From Anaerolineae bacterium (GTDB lineage: Bacteria; Chloroflexota; Anaerolineae; Anaerolineales; UBA4823), in NCBI GenBank assembly GCA_003327455.1, contig QOQU01000005.1, forward strand, positions 335,537-399,536: 64,000 nt of DNA. The letters run 5' to 3'. This document shows, one piece after another, positions 25,790 through 34,402 of this stretch (positions are counted from its first letter, which is position 1; every line of letters begins with the position of its first letter). Position numbers and translations under genes: made by a program. The notes under the pieces were generated by a model that ran no database searches, was not told the origin of the DNA, and saw only the letters and a list, made by a program, of their open reading frames with translations.

Positions 25790-26719
25790 CTATTGGGCGT
25801 TGGCTTCTTCGGCAAAACGATAGTCAATAAACTTTTCCAGATCGATCTTGTCGGACATCGCTTTAATTTGGGTTGTCAAGTAGGTCTGCATGTATTCGAA
25901 ATCGTCGATCACGGGTTTTAGTTCCGCATAGGTCACACGGTCTTTGGGGGTGGTCAGAACGGTTTTGATCACATCCAGACTTTGATCAAGGAATTTTGAG
26001 CCGATTTGGGCAGCCTGATCAGGTTGGCTTTCGGTAAAAAGACCGGCTTCTACTAAACTCTTCGTAAATTCATAAACGGCATCGGGGTATTTTTCTACCA
26101 CATCTTTTTTCATGACGACCACACAGCAAGGATGATTCGGCCAGAGGTCTTTTGATAGGGCAAATTCATCGCCATATCCGGCTTTTACCACTTGAGTTCC
26201 AAAGGGTTCGGCAACAATAAATCCGCCGACCTGACCTTTCTCGTCCCATTCAATGATTTCCGGAATATCGGATGGCGCAACCACATCCAGGATCACGTCT
26301 TTGCCAGGCCCAATTTCCAGGCCACTTTCTCGTAGCATACGGTCAAATAGCAGGTGGTGCACCGAAAGGTAATGAGGAATGAGAACGTTTTTGCCTTTGA
26401 AATCTTCCACCCGCTCAATATTGGCACGGCGATTCTTAATGACAATACTCCCGGATTTGTGGGCTTGCAGGATCATTTGAATATTTTGGTTGGCGTAAAA
26501 GATTTCCATGGCCAGGGGAGCTAAAATGAACGCTCCATCCAGCTTTCCCGCTTTGAGGTCATCCGCCAGTGGATTCCAGCCGCGATAGGCTTTGGTTTCC
26601 AAATGGAAATATTTGTAAGGTACTGCACCATCCGCGTGTTGTTCTTTTGCTACTCCCAGCAACAAATGATCGGTGATCTTCAAATGTCCAAAGGTCAAAG
26701 TTGGTTTTTCATTTGTCAT
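25790..26719 (-). CDS. NMT1/SsuA-like binding protein without a signal peptide
   Basis: The 309-residue protein has the type II periplasmic-binding fold of NMT1/SsuA/NrtA proteins: LTFGHLKITDHLLLGVAKEQ at the start, DDLKAGKLDGAFILAPLAME, RVEDFKGKNVLIPHYLSVHH, and VGGFIVAEPFGTQVVKAGYG. These proteins bind sulfonates, nitrate, bicarbonate or thiamine precursors. However the N-terminus is charged (MTNEKPTLTF) and lacks any export signal or lipobox, and no permease or ATPase gene is nearby. AGAGGT precedes the ATG. A cytoplasmic role, as a sensor, enzyme (THI5-like) or ligand carrier for the rhodanese 9 bases downstream, is an inference. Confidence 0.78.
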   Translation of the reverse strand: MTNEKPTLTFGHLKITDHLLLGVAKEQHADGAVPYKYFHLETKAYRGWNPLADDLKAGKLDGAFILAPLAMEIFYANQNIQMILQAHKSGSIVIKNRRANIERVEDFKGKNVLIPHYLSVHHLLFDRMLRESGLEIGPGKDVILDVVAPSDIPEIIEWDEKGQVGGFIVAEPFGTQVVKAGYGDEFALSKDLWPNHPCCVVVMKKDVVEKYPDAVYEFTKSLVEAGLFTESQPDQAAQIGSKFLDQSLDVIKTVLTTPKDRVTYAELKPVIDDFEYMQTYLTTQIKAMSDKIDLEKFIDYRFAEEANAQ

Positions 26720-26878
26720 AGAGTTACCTCTTGTAGATAGAAGGAATTGGATGAGTCGATATTTGGATTTTATTCATAAAATGCTCGCGGGGAGTTAAAA
26801 ATTTTGTAAGGTGTAGCTTTCAAAAGTTATAGGAAAATCGTTCCCTTCCATACCGGTACTTTCGGCACAGAATACAAA

Positions 26879-26908
26879 AGCAGGACAACCATAAATGGCT
26901 GTCCTGCT
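26879..26908 (-). terminator. Terminator of proS
   Basis: A 14-bp arm pair with one mismatch (AGCAGGACAACCAT / ATGGCTGTCCTGCT), tight loop, 24 bases after the proS stop. Read on the minus strand it is followed by TTTTGTATTC. Confidence 0.85.
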
Positions 26909-26931
26909 GTAAGGGTGTTCCCTGAAGAGAT

Positions 26932-28707
26932 TTATCCTTCGAAGGGTACTTCGACCACTTTAGCCTGGATGGCTTGATGCAAAAGGTTGATCTCTTGTCT
27001 GACAGTGGTATAGACTTCTGCGAGGGACACCAGCCGTTTTTCGTTTTGATCCCGTCGTTTGAATTCGACGGCATCTTGCTGGATCGTTCGCTCGCTCACG
27101 GTCAGGCGGATAGGGATACCGATTAAATCTGCGTCCATGAATTTCACGCCAGGGCTTTCATCACGGTCATCATACAACACTTCAATGCCATTGCTTTGTA
27201 ACTCTTGATATAGATTGTCGGCTGTCTGTTGTACTTTTTCGCTTTGCTGGCCACCAAGCGAGACGATTTCAACTTCGTAAGGGGCGACCGTAATTGGCCA
27301 GATTAAGCCCTGTTCGTCGTGGTGTTCTTCGGCGATACAAGCCATTAAGCGACCACTGCCGATTCCATAAGAACCCATGATGATGGGTTTTTCCACCCCA
27401 TCTTTGTCCAGGAAGGTACAACCCATAGCATCCGAATAGCGCGTCCCCAGTTTGAAGATATTGCCTACTTCAACGCCGCGTGCCGTGCGCAATGGAGCGC
27501 CGCAGCGAATACAGGCATCGCCATCCTGGGCAGCCGTGATGTCAGCCACGATGTTGGCTTGATAATCCCGACCGTAATTGACATTTTTGAGATGATAGCC
27601 TGCCTCATTTGCCCCGGCAACCAGATTGGGTGATTGCGGTATCAGATCATCTACCACCACCAGGACATTCTTCAAACCAACTGGAGAAGCGTAACCTGGC
27701 ACAGCGCCCGTGGCGAGAATTTCTTCTTCGGTGGCGGGGCGCAGGTCTTTCGCCTTCAGCGTATTGGCGAGTTTGGTTTCGTTGAGCTCCATATCCCCGC
27801 GCACGATGGCAAAAATAAAGGTTTCTTTGTACCCTCCATCCTCAGCGGGAAGGGTTGCCATCATGAACACGGCTTTGGCGGTTTTCTGCTTAGGAACCTG
27901 CAGGTAGTTCGCCAGGGCTTCAATGGTCTTGGCATCAGGAGTATAGACTTTTTCAGCCGGGAGAGGTTCTTCGGGTGGAGGTGGAGTTTTCTTGAAAAAG
28001 GCAATCTGGCGATTGGCAGAGTAACCACAGTTGTCGCACAACACAAGCGTATCTTCGCCAATCGGGGTAAGATACATATATTCATGTGCCATCTGCCCGC
28101 CCATCATACCTACATCAGACTTCACAGCAATCACGGGGATGCCGCAACGATGAAAGATGTTGAAGTAAGCCTGATAGTGGGCGCGATATTGCTTGTCCAG
28201 CCCTTCCCAATCGGCATCCAGGCTATAGCTATCTTTCATGGTGAATTCCCGCACCCGAATTAGCCCGGCGCGTGGACGCGGATCGTCACGCCACTTGGTT
28301 TGAATGTGGTAAATCAAGCGCGGAAGCTGGCGATAGGAGCGGATGTCTTTGCGCACAATGTCCGCCACTACTTCCTCGTGGGTCATTGCCAGCACCATAT
28401 CGCGGTTGTTTTTATCCTTGAAGCGACCCATCTCACTGCCGATTTGATACCAGCGTTGGGTCTCTTTCCAGATATCGGCCGGGTGCACGACGGGCATGGT
28501 CATCTCCTGACCGCCGATGGCATTCATTTCCTCACGCATGATGTTTTCGATCTTGGTCAGGGTTCTGCGTCCCAGCGGCAGATAACTGAAGATGCCGGCG
28601 GCAAGCTGGCGGATGAAACCTGCGCGTACCAAAAGTTGGTGGCTGGCGACCTCCGCCTCGGCAGGGGCTTCTCGTAAGGTAACATTGAATAATTGCGAAA
28701 CTCTCAC
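26932..28707 (-). CDS. proS: Prolyl-tRNA synthetase, bacterial type with editing domain
   Basis: The 591-residue class II synthetase shows motif 1 near residue 65 (REEMNAIGGQEMTMPVVHPA), motif 2 near 150 (RPRAGLIRVREFTMKD) and motif 3 near 440 (IGSGRLMACIAEEHHDE), then the anticodon-binding domain. The INS editing domain that removes Ala-tRNA-Pro is present between motifs 2 and 3 (about 225-400), as in typical bacterial ProS. The GTG start at 28707 has AGGAGG 5 bases upstream. It has its own promoter and a structured leader. A tRNA-Pro gene lies 11 kb away. Confidence 0.95.
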   Translation of the reverse strand: MRVSQLFNVTLREAPAEAEVASHQLLVRAGFIRQLAAGIFSYLPLGRRTLTKIENIMREEMNAIGGQEMTMPVVHPADIWKETQRWYQIGSEMGRFKDKNNRDMVLAMTHEEVVADIVRKDIRSYRQLPRLIYHIQTKWRDDPRPRAGLIRVREFTMKDSYSLDADWEGLDKQYRAHYQAYFNIFHRCGIPVIAVKSDVGMMGGQMAHEYMYLTPIGEDTLVLCDNCGYSANRQIAFFKKTPPPPEEPLPAEKVYTPDAKTIEALANYLQVPKQKTAKAVFMMATLPAEDGGYKETFIFAIVRGDMELNETKLANTLKAKDLRPATEEEILATGAVPGYASPVGLKNVLVVVDDLIPQSPNLVAGANEAGYHLKNVNYGRDYQANIVADITAAQDGDACIRCGAPLRTARGVEVGNIFKLGTRYSDAMGCTFLDKDGVEKPIIMGSYGIGSGRLMACIAEEHHDEQGLIWPITVAPYEVEIVSLGGQQSEKVQQTADNLYQELQSNGIEVLYDDRDESPGVKFMDADLIGIPIRLTVSERTIQQDAVEFKRRDQNEKRLVSLAEVYTTVRQEINLLHQAIQAKVVEVPFEG

Positions 28708-28734
28708 GGCGTCCTCCTTGTGATTTATATAGAA

Positions 28735-28851
28735 CTGCCCTCTGTGGCTTTCGCTCCAGAGGGCAGGTTAATCAAGACTTTTGCCGGCGAACTCTCAGAA
28801 GCCGAAAGCCATCTCAGGGTTTTCGGGTAGGCGGGAACGGGGAGAGTTCGC
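28735..28851 (-). promoter_or_regulatory. Structured leader of proS, two strong hairpins
   Basis: In transcript order: a long-range 10-bp perfect stem (GCGAACTCTC at 28851-28842 with GAGAGTTCGC at 28796-28787) closing a 45-base loop that can itself form CCGAAA/TTTCGG; then a 10-bp stem (CTGCCCTCTG at 28766-28757 with CAGAGGGCAG at 28744-28735) just before the proS ribosome site and followed by TTCTATATAA. It lacks the AGGGTGG sequence of T-boxes. A regulatory or attenuating role is inferred. Confidence 0.5.
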
Positions 28852-28880
28852 TCGGGGATTTTACAGCTATCATTAGTTTT

Positions 28881-28908
28881 AGTTTACCATTTTGTTTGAC
28901 TCTGTCAA
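28881..28908 (-). promoter_or_regulatory. Candidate promoter of proS
   Basis: On the minus strand TTGACA (28908-28903), 16 bases, TAAACT (28886-28881). It lies directly after the radical SAM gene's stop and gives a leader of about 165 bases containing the two hairpins. Confidence 0.55.
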
Positions 28909-28910
28909 GG

Positions 28911-29816
28911 CTAAACTTCGCCATCCAGTCGCTTCAAGCCCAGGGCTTTGGCGAAGGCAATGACTTCTTGATATTCCGCGGAGGTGATGCGACGATTCAG
29001 TTCAGGATATTGATGGGCATGATAAAGCGGACGGTATTGATCCATCAGATTCAGGTAGGTGTTCGTTGAAATCTCCTGGGCAATGAACTTCAAGATTTGT
29101 TCACTTCCGGCAATGTGGTTGGGCAGAATTAAATGCCGAATTAACAAACCTCGTTGGGCTATGCCATTTTCATCGAGCACCAGATCACCAACCTGGCGAT
29201 GCATCTCTTTGACTGCTTTCTGATTGATCTCAGGATAGTGGGGAATTCGCGAATATTTCCGGGCAAGGTTGGCATTACTGTATTTCATATCGGGCATATA
29301 GATATCGATAATTCCCTCCAGCAATCTCAAAGCGCTCAACGAATCATAACCGCCCGTGTTGTAGACCAGCGGTAGATGCAGACCTTTTGTTCGCGCCGCG
29401 AGGATAGCTTCCAGGATTGGGACAATGACATGGGAAGGAGAGACGAGATTGATATTATGGCAGCCCAGGGCTTGTAAACGGAGCATGATTTCCGCCAATT
29501 GGGTTGAGGTGACTGCATAGCCTTGATAAAGTTGACTGATTTCGTAATTCTGGCAGTATTGACAACGCAGGTTACAACCTGCAAAAAAAATCGTCCCTGA
29601 ACCGCGCCAGCCTCGCAGAGGATACTCCTCCCCATGATGAGGTCCAAAGCTACTGATGTAAGCAGTAATGCCAGTCTTACAAACCCCTCGTTTCCCTTCC
29701 AGACGGTTGACTCCGCATTCCCAGCCGCACAGATCACAGTGGGTAAGATGTTCTCGGGCTAACTCCACTCGCTCCTGTAGCATAATCGGATCAAGAGTTA
29801 CATAACTGGCTACCAT
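28911..29816 (-). CDS. Radical SAM protein of the PflA-like (COG1313) family
   Basis: The 301-residue radical SAM enzyme has the [4Fe-4S] motif CNLRCQYC at Cys81, 85 and 88. A second Cys group precedes it (CDLCGWEC at 27-34 and Cys46 in GVCKTG), typical of the COG1313 group annotated as putative pyruvate-formate-lyase activators. The reaction is unknown for these proteins; they are often near AMMECR1/MEMO genes, but none is here. The start overlaps the end of the glycerate kinase gene to within one base. Activation of a glycyl radical enzyme is not supported, as none is seen in the window. Confidence 0.88.
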   Translation of the reverse strand: MVASYVTLDPIMLQERVELAREHLTHCDLCGWECGVNRLEGKRGVCKTGITAYISSFGPHHGEEYPLRGWRGSGTIFFAGCNLRCQYCQNYEISQLYQGYAVTSTQLAEIMLRLQALGCHNINLVSPSHVIVPILEAILAARTKGLHLPLVYNTGGYDSLSALRLLEGIIDIYMPDMKYSNANLARKYSRIPHYPEINQKAVKEMHRQVGDLVLDENGIAQRGLLIRHLILPNHIAGSEQILKFIAQEISTNTYLNLMDQYRPLYHAHQYPELNRRITSAEYQEVIAFAKALGLKRLDGEV

Positions 29817-29817
29817 C

Positions 29818-31182
29818 TTAACTTACAAACAAGAAAATCAGATCATTCACATTGGTATGGGTTGGGGTGGTATAGATACAATCGTTGAGTTGATTGAAAA
29901 AGGAGAAAGAGTCGTTGCGCTTCAAGAATTCATTGGGTTGTAAACCCATTTGGGCAGCACGGGAAAAGGTCGAACCGCTGACAACCGCGCCAGCAGCAGG
30001 GCTGAAACCATCATCTCCGTCGCTGGCAAGGGTGATTAACAGGGTGTTTTCCAGCCCCGCCATCTCTGCGACTGCGCCTAAAGCCAGTTCGGAGTTCCGT
30101 CCGCCAATCCCTGAGCCGCGGACCGTGACAGTTGTCTCACCACCGGCGATCCAGCAGATCGGCTGGTCGGCGTTGACCTGCTGTATGCTCAATTGACGGG
30201 CAAAAGCGGCAAATACGCGTCCAACCTGGGAGGCTTCCCCCTGTAAGAAAGAGGTCAGGTGCAACGTTTTGACGCCAGCCGCCTGGAACGCGCGTTGAGC
30301 CGCTTCACAGGCATGGCGATTGCTGGCGATGATGTGATTCGCCACCCGCGAGAAATCCTCTGACTGCGGCTTGAGGGTTTCGGGGTGGATTCCCCTGGCG
30401 CCTTCTTCCAGGTATTCCAGCACTGCGCCAGGAATCGAAGACCGTAATTCGTAATGATCGAGGATCGCAAGAGCATCTTGGAAGGTGGTCGGGTCGGGAG
30501 CCGTTAAGCCTGAACCGATAACTTCCAGTGAATCGCCAATCACGTCTGAAATGATCAGGCTGATGACCTGAGCGGGTTTGACTGCCTGGAAAATTCCGCC
30601 TCCTTTGAAACGATCAAGATGTTTGCGAATCGTATTCAATTCTTGAATGGTTGCTCCACAGCGTAAAAGGAGCTGGGTCGTTTTTTGAACCTCTCTCAAA
30701 CGCAAGTTTGGACGTGGAGAAGTTAATAAAGCCGATGCGCCACCGGAGATCAGACAGAGCAGGGTATCCTGCGCTTGAATGGATTTTAGAAAACTTTCGA
30801 CAGCCCTGGCAGCCGCCAGACTTTGCTGTTTCGGTACGGGATGATCCCCTAAAAGAACCGGGAAGTTGCTTTGCTCTTCAGATGGTCGGAATTTCGTGAC
30901 AATGATTCCAGCAGAGATCTGATCCCCCAGGCTTTCTTTGGCGCCTGCAGCCATGGCAACCGCTGCTTTGCCAACGGCTAACAGGTAAAGTTTGCCTTCG
31001 CTGGATAGCGGATAAGATTGGTCTCCCACCCATAAGCGTCCTTGCTCTATATGGAGACTGCGCCGCACAGCCTGATCGCCGGCGACCTCGTTCAACGATT
31101 CTTGAATGGCTTTGAGCAGGATGTCCTTGTGTGGATGGTTTGCCAGGCTGGTGGGAATAGGATGGCGTAGATCAAAGCTCAT
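29818..31182 (-). CDS. Type II glycerate 2-kinase (MOFRL family)
   Basis: The 454-residue protein has the N-terminal kinase domain of the GckA/TtuD family (LYLLAVGKAAVAMAAG, then CLISGGASALL, GGIFQAVKPAQVISLIISDV) and the C-terminal MOFRL domain (CWIAGGETTVTVRGSGIGGRNSEL and LITLASDGDDGFSPAAGAVV). It phosphorylates D-glycerate to 2-phosphoglycerate in the cytoplasm. The last residues (PTHTNVNDLIFLFVS) are the family's usual end. It is 7 bases downstream of the SRAP gene and 1 base upstream of the radical SAM gene, so it belongs to a compact operon of otherwise unrelated functions. Confidence 0.93.
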   Translation of the reverse strand: MSFDLRHPIPTSLANHPHKDILLKAIQESLNEVAGDQAVRRSLHIEQGRLWVGDQSYPLSSEGKLYLLAVGKAAVAMAAGAKESLGDQISAGIIVTKFRPSEEQSNFPVLLGDHPVPKQQSLAAARAVESFLKSIQAQDTLLCLISGGASALLTSPRPNLRLREVQKTTQLLLRCGATIQELNTIRKHLDRFKGGGIFQAVKPAQVISLIISDVIGDSLEVIGSGLTAPDPTTFQDALAILDHYELRSSIPGAVLEYLEEGARGIHPETLKPQSEDFSRVANHIIASNRHACEAAQRAFQAAGVKTLHLTSFLQGEASQVGRVFAAFARQLSIQQVNADQPICWIAGGETTVTVRGSGIGGRNSELALGAVAEMAGLENTLLITLASDGDDGFSPAAGAVVSGSTFSRAAQMGLQPNEFLKRNDSFSFFNQLNDCIYTTPTHTNVNDLIFLFVS

Positions 31183-31189
31183 GATTTCC

Positions 31190-31852
31190 TCAAATTGGTT
31201 GAATACATTCGACCCGATCTTCTTTGGGGTTATTTACAATCTTTGAGACGGCAAAGTATTCCATCTCTGAGGCGGGATAGGGTTTAAGCAAAGAAGTTAA
31301 CCGCGTAACCTCTGCTTCGGATGCTTCTAACCAGTAGTGAAGGTCACTTGAGGGTAAGATTACCGGCATTCGGTCATGAATGGGTTTGATAAGATCATTT
31401 GCTTCGGTTGTGATAATGGCACAGGAAAAGATTTCAGAACCATCGGGGCTTTGCCAGCGATCCCACAGGCCGGCGAAGGCAAAGGGCAATCCGGATTTCA
31501 GGCGTATCAGGAAAGGCCTTTTTGTTTTTCCTTCCTTTTGCCACTCAAAGAAGCCATCGGCCAGGATTAAGCAACGCCGATAGCGGTATGAACTCCGAAA
31601 GGCTGGTTTTTGAGTTAAGGTTTCTGCCCGCGCATTGATCAAACGATTGCCGATTTGAGGATCTTTTGCCCAATTCGGGATCAACCCCCACAGGAAGAAG
31701 TCCACTTGCTGCGGGTTATGGTTGGCAATGACAGCAACGGGTTGAGAAGGTGCGATGTTATAGCGAGGGGACATCTCTGGAGGAAACTCAGCCCAGGGAA
31801 AAGCTTTTTGAAGCTCGTTAATTTCAGTTGTCAGGGTAAAACGTCCACACAT
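31190..31852 (-). CDS. SOS-response-associated peptidase (SRAP, YedK/HMCES family)
   Basis: The 220-residue protein begins MCGRFTL. Cys2, exposed after Met removal, is the residue that forms a covalent bond with abasic sites in single-stranded DNA. Other conserved parts are PRYNIAPSQPVAVI, WGLIPNWAKDPQIGNRLINA, RCLILADGFFEW and the His of PIHDRMPVIL. Length matches the family. The protein shields abasic sites from strand breakage. GGAG lies before the ATG; the upstream methyltransferase ends 11 bases away. Confidence 0.94.
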   Translation of the reverse strand: MCGRFTLTTEINELQKAFPWAEFPPEMSPRYNIAPSQPVAVIANHNPQQVDFFLWGLIPNWAKDPQIGNRLINARAETLTQKPAFRSSYRYRRCLILADGFFEWQKEGKTKRPFLIRLKSGLPFAFAGLWDRWQSPDGSEIFSCAIITTEANDLIKPIHDRMPVILPSSDLHYWLEASEAEVTRLTSLLKPYPASEMEYFAVSKIVNNPKEDRVECIQPI

Positions 31853-31863
31853 TTTTGGCTCCT

Positions 31864-32442
31864 CTATTTTGAGGCAGACAATTTGCGCGCTATCAGGGAT
31901 GCGGCTGCCCGTGGGTGCCCCTTCTCTTGCTCTTGCCAGCCCTCGCGGTAGAGCAGGATTTCGAAATCCGAAAAAGCGTTTAGCAGTTCGTTAGGTGCAA
32001 GAAGGTAGCGGTCGTCAATTTCGGGCTTCAGGCTTTTCATTTCTTGGGTCATGGTTTCGATAATCAGCAAACCCTGTGGTTTGAGCCATTTTCGGACATT
32101 CTCCCAGATCGATCGTTGCAGGTAGTAAAAATTTAGGATCACGTCAAACGTGTTGGGAGGCAAAGAGAAATTTTCTAAATCTGCGCAAACAGCCAGGATT
32201 TGGGGGTAACGTGATCTGGCGTGTTTGACAGCGACCCAGGATATATCGACACCAACGACTTTAAATCCGCGGCGGCATAAGAAGGCTGCGTTGTGACCTA
32301 ACCCCATGGCTAAATCCAGTGCATAGCCTCCGGCTGGTAACCACTGGCTGGCTTCAATCAGCAGGGAACGGGGTTCTCGCAGGTCGAGATAACTGCTCTC
32401 CTGGTAGCGACTGTTCCATCGAATTGCATCGGTTTGCGCCAT
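31864..32442 (-). CDS. Class I SAM-dependent methyltransferase
   Basis: The 192-residue methyltransferase has motif I ALDLAMGLGHNAAFLCRRG near residue 40, the acidic SAM-ribose residue in VVGVDIS, then FDVILNFYYL (motif IV region). It is TehB/UbiE-like in size. The substrate is unknown. It is the first gene of the compact operon ending with the radical SAM gene. No promoter was resolved. Confidence 0.85.
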   Translation of the reverse strand: MAQTDAIRWNSRYQESSYLDLREPRSLLIEASQWLPAGGYALDLAMGLGHNAAFLCRRGFKVVGVDISWVAVKHARSRYPQILAVCADLENFSLPPNTFDVILNFYYLQRSIWENVRKWLKPQGLLIIETMTQEMKSLKPEIDDRYLLAPNELLNAFSDFEILLYREGWQEQEKGHPRAAASLIARKLSASK

Positions 32443-32671
32443 TATCCCTAATTTTACATTAGGTTTTCACAAATCGTGATCGTTGGACACCCAATCCTGC
32501 AGAAGAGATGAGATAGAATGATTTTTTCCATCTCCTGCTAACGACCGTTAAGCTTGATTCTCAGGGGGGTGATTAGGGAAATACGCTATGCTTCAGGCAA
32601 TCCACTCCGCGCTGACAAAAGTTTATTGCGATTGTCAAAAGGTTTCGTGGTTTGAAATCCCTTCTCAGAAC

Positions 32672-32917
32672 ATGAAAGGCTGTGCTACAAACAAACCTGC
32701 GATCCACGTTAACATAGGCTTCAGCCTGCGGACAGGCGTTGTGACTGCGACAGCCTGAAGGCTGTGCCACGGATTGGCTTGTGATCCAGGGTAACATAGG
32801 CTTGAGCCGGTGGATGCCCGCGTCGATTGCGACAGCCTGAAGGCTGTGCTACGAATTGTCTTGTGATCCACGGTAACATAGACTTCAGCCTGTGAGGCTC
32901 CCTGCAACGGTGCCTGA
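32672..32917. repeat. Tandem repeat of 82 bp, three copies
   Basis: The element AGGCTGTGCTAC or AGGCTGTGCCAC recurs at 32677, 32759 and 32841, exactly 82 bases apart, and flanking sequence matches too: each unit carries GATCCA(C/G)GGTAACATAG and an AGCCTGAAGGCT- or CTTCAGCCTG-type palindrome. A fourth, decayed piece follows at about 32919. Copies differ at roughly 15-25% of positions. There is no conserved coding frame. It fills the gap between the methyltransferase and the glycosidase genes, with no terminator in sight. Confidence 0.8.
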
Positions 32918-33034
32918 AAGACTGTAGGCGTGGATCCAAGAACGTCCCACACTTAGAACACTTTGAAAGGGCTATAAAATGGCTTTGAAACCTGGCGTTC
33001 TTTGATTAATTATAGTACAATTGTTCTACCTATT

Positions 33035-34189
33035 ATGACTACCTGGTGCTGTATCCGTAGAAGGCGATTCCTCAGAACTGCTCTGCCTGGCATGAAAGTT
33101 CTGGCTTATTTATTATTGTTGTTGATCTGCCTGATCTTCCCGCAAGGAGTGTTGGCGGCAAGCCAAATCCCACCGGATTTCAACCTGATTCGCTCGTCGG
33201 TGGGTGTACAGCTTTACCGAAAAGAATATCGCAACGGCTATCCAGACTACGTCCAGGTAATCCGTTTAGACCGCGGCGCCGAAGTGCGCCTGTTACATGG
33301 AAAAGTCGATTTTCAAGGCACACAAGCCGGTGTTTATGGGGGGTTAGATGTTCGTTTTACTTCGCGTTCTATTATCCAATACTGGGAGCAAATATTCTCC
33401 AGCACCTGGCGGGCTTTTTGCGTCACCAATGGACAGTTTTTCTATATGTATGAATACCCAACCCGTTTACCCTTTCCGCTGAAGGTGGATGGCAGAGTGG
33501 TGAGCGGGGGGTACTCGAAAGGGGAGTTTACCGATCAGAAATTGATGCTGGAAATTTGGAAAGATCATGCAGATATTCGTCCATTGACAAAGTTAAACTT
33601 CCAAAATTCCGATGCCCCAAATATAGTGGGTGGTTTGACCGAAGACGCCCGGAAAAGCCCTGAGAAATCCGTTGGGCGCACGTTTGTCGGAGTTGCGGAC
33701 CAAAATGAGGATGGGGTGTACGAGACCCTGTTGATCTACAGCACACAGGCGGCCCGGCAACGTGAGGCCGCTGACACCTTGCGCCAGTTCGGCGCTCAAA
33801 AGGTGATGATGTTAGATGGAGGGTTATCTACCCAACTGGTCTGTCAAGGAAAACCCTATATCCAAACCGAAAGGTCTGTACCGCAAGCCATCGCTGTTCT
33901 GGATGGGACAAAACCTTTTCGGCCTCGGCCACCAGCGCAGCCAATCCCAATTCGACCCAAGCAGGAAATGAGTCGGGGCGAAACACCAATTGAAGGCTCA
34001 GCGGTCTCTCCTACCCCGGTAGCGCACTCATCGGAGCAGGTGACTGCTGCAACGCTGTTAAATCACTCAGGGGATGAAGGGAGTATGGGGTCATCAATTC
34101 GAATCAGAGATGTCCTGTTTGTACCTGTGCCTATCTTTTTGATTTCGATGGGGTTATTGGGCATTCTTCGTCGTCTGTGGGGGCGATAG
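33035..34189 (+). CDS. Membrane-anchored phosphodiester glycosidase family protein (NAGPA/DUF2233)
   Basis: The protein starts with basic residues and a hydrophobic signal (MKVLAYLLLLLICLIFPQG). The DUF2233/NAGPA domain follows, ending in the characteristic VGRTFVGVADQN, LLIYSTQA, LRQFGAQKVMMLDGGLSTQL and VPQAIAVLD. Characterised relatives remove N-acetylglucosamine from a phosphodiester link. After a Pro/Ser/Thr-rich stretch (about 305-350) a C-terminal hydrophobic segment (VPVPIFLISMGLLGIL) and GRLWGR-like basic tail suggest anchoring at the cell surface. The start is uncertain: 33002 (TTG) and 33092 are alternatives, and no ribosome site is obvious at any of them. Confidence 0.8.
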   Translation: MTTWCCIRRRRFLRTALPGMKVLAYLLLLLICLIFPQGVLAASQIPPDFNLIRSSVGVQLYRKEYRNGYPDYVQVIRLDRGAEVRLLHGKVDFQGTQAGVYGGLDVRFTSRSIIQYWEQIFSSTWRAFCVTNGQFFYMYEYPTRLPFPLKVDGRVVSGGYSKGEFTDQKLMLEIWKDHADIRPLTKLNFQNSDAPNIVGGLTEDARKSPEKSVGRTFVGVADQNEDGVYETLLIYSTQAARQREAADTLRQFGAQKVMMLDGGLSTQLVCQGKPYIQTERSVPQAIAVLDGTKPFRPRPPAQPIPIRPKQEMSRGETPIEGSAVSPTPVAHSSEQVTAATLLNHSGDEGSMGSSIRIRDVLFVPVPIFLISMGLLGILRRLWGR

Positions 34190-34402
34190 AAGCAAGCGGG
34201 ATACCGCTGAGGTTTGCACTTACCGATTGGCAGGGGACGAGAAAGAATGATCTTTATTCCCTAAGCTTTGATTTGCCTGATAGAACCTGGAAGGGTGGCG
34301 GACACCCCCAACCGCAAGCGATTGCAGGTCAGGAGGTCCGCCTGGAGCGGATGACTGTTTCGGATGCCAACGGTGTCTTTCTATTGGAACGATATCCCGA
34401 CT

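Noticed and set aside
28735..28874. T-box riboswitch for proS
   Set aside because: The AGGGTGG-type T-box sequence and a terminator/antiterminator pair with it are not present.
32672..32917. Possible CRISPR array
   Set aside because: The whole 82-base unit is repeated, with no short exact repeat plus unique spacers, and no cas genes are near.
32573..32952. Minus-strand frames of 70-95 codons across the 82-bp repeats
   Set aside because: They merely reflect the tandem DNA repeat; different copies are read in different frames.
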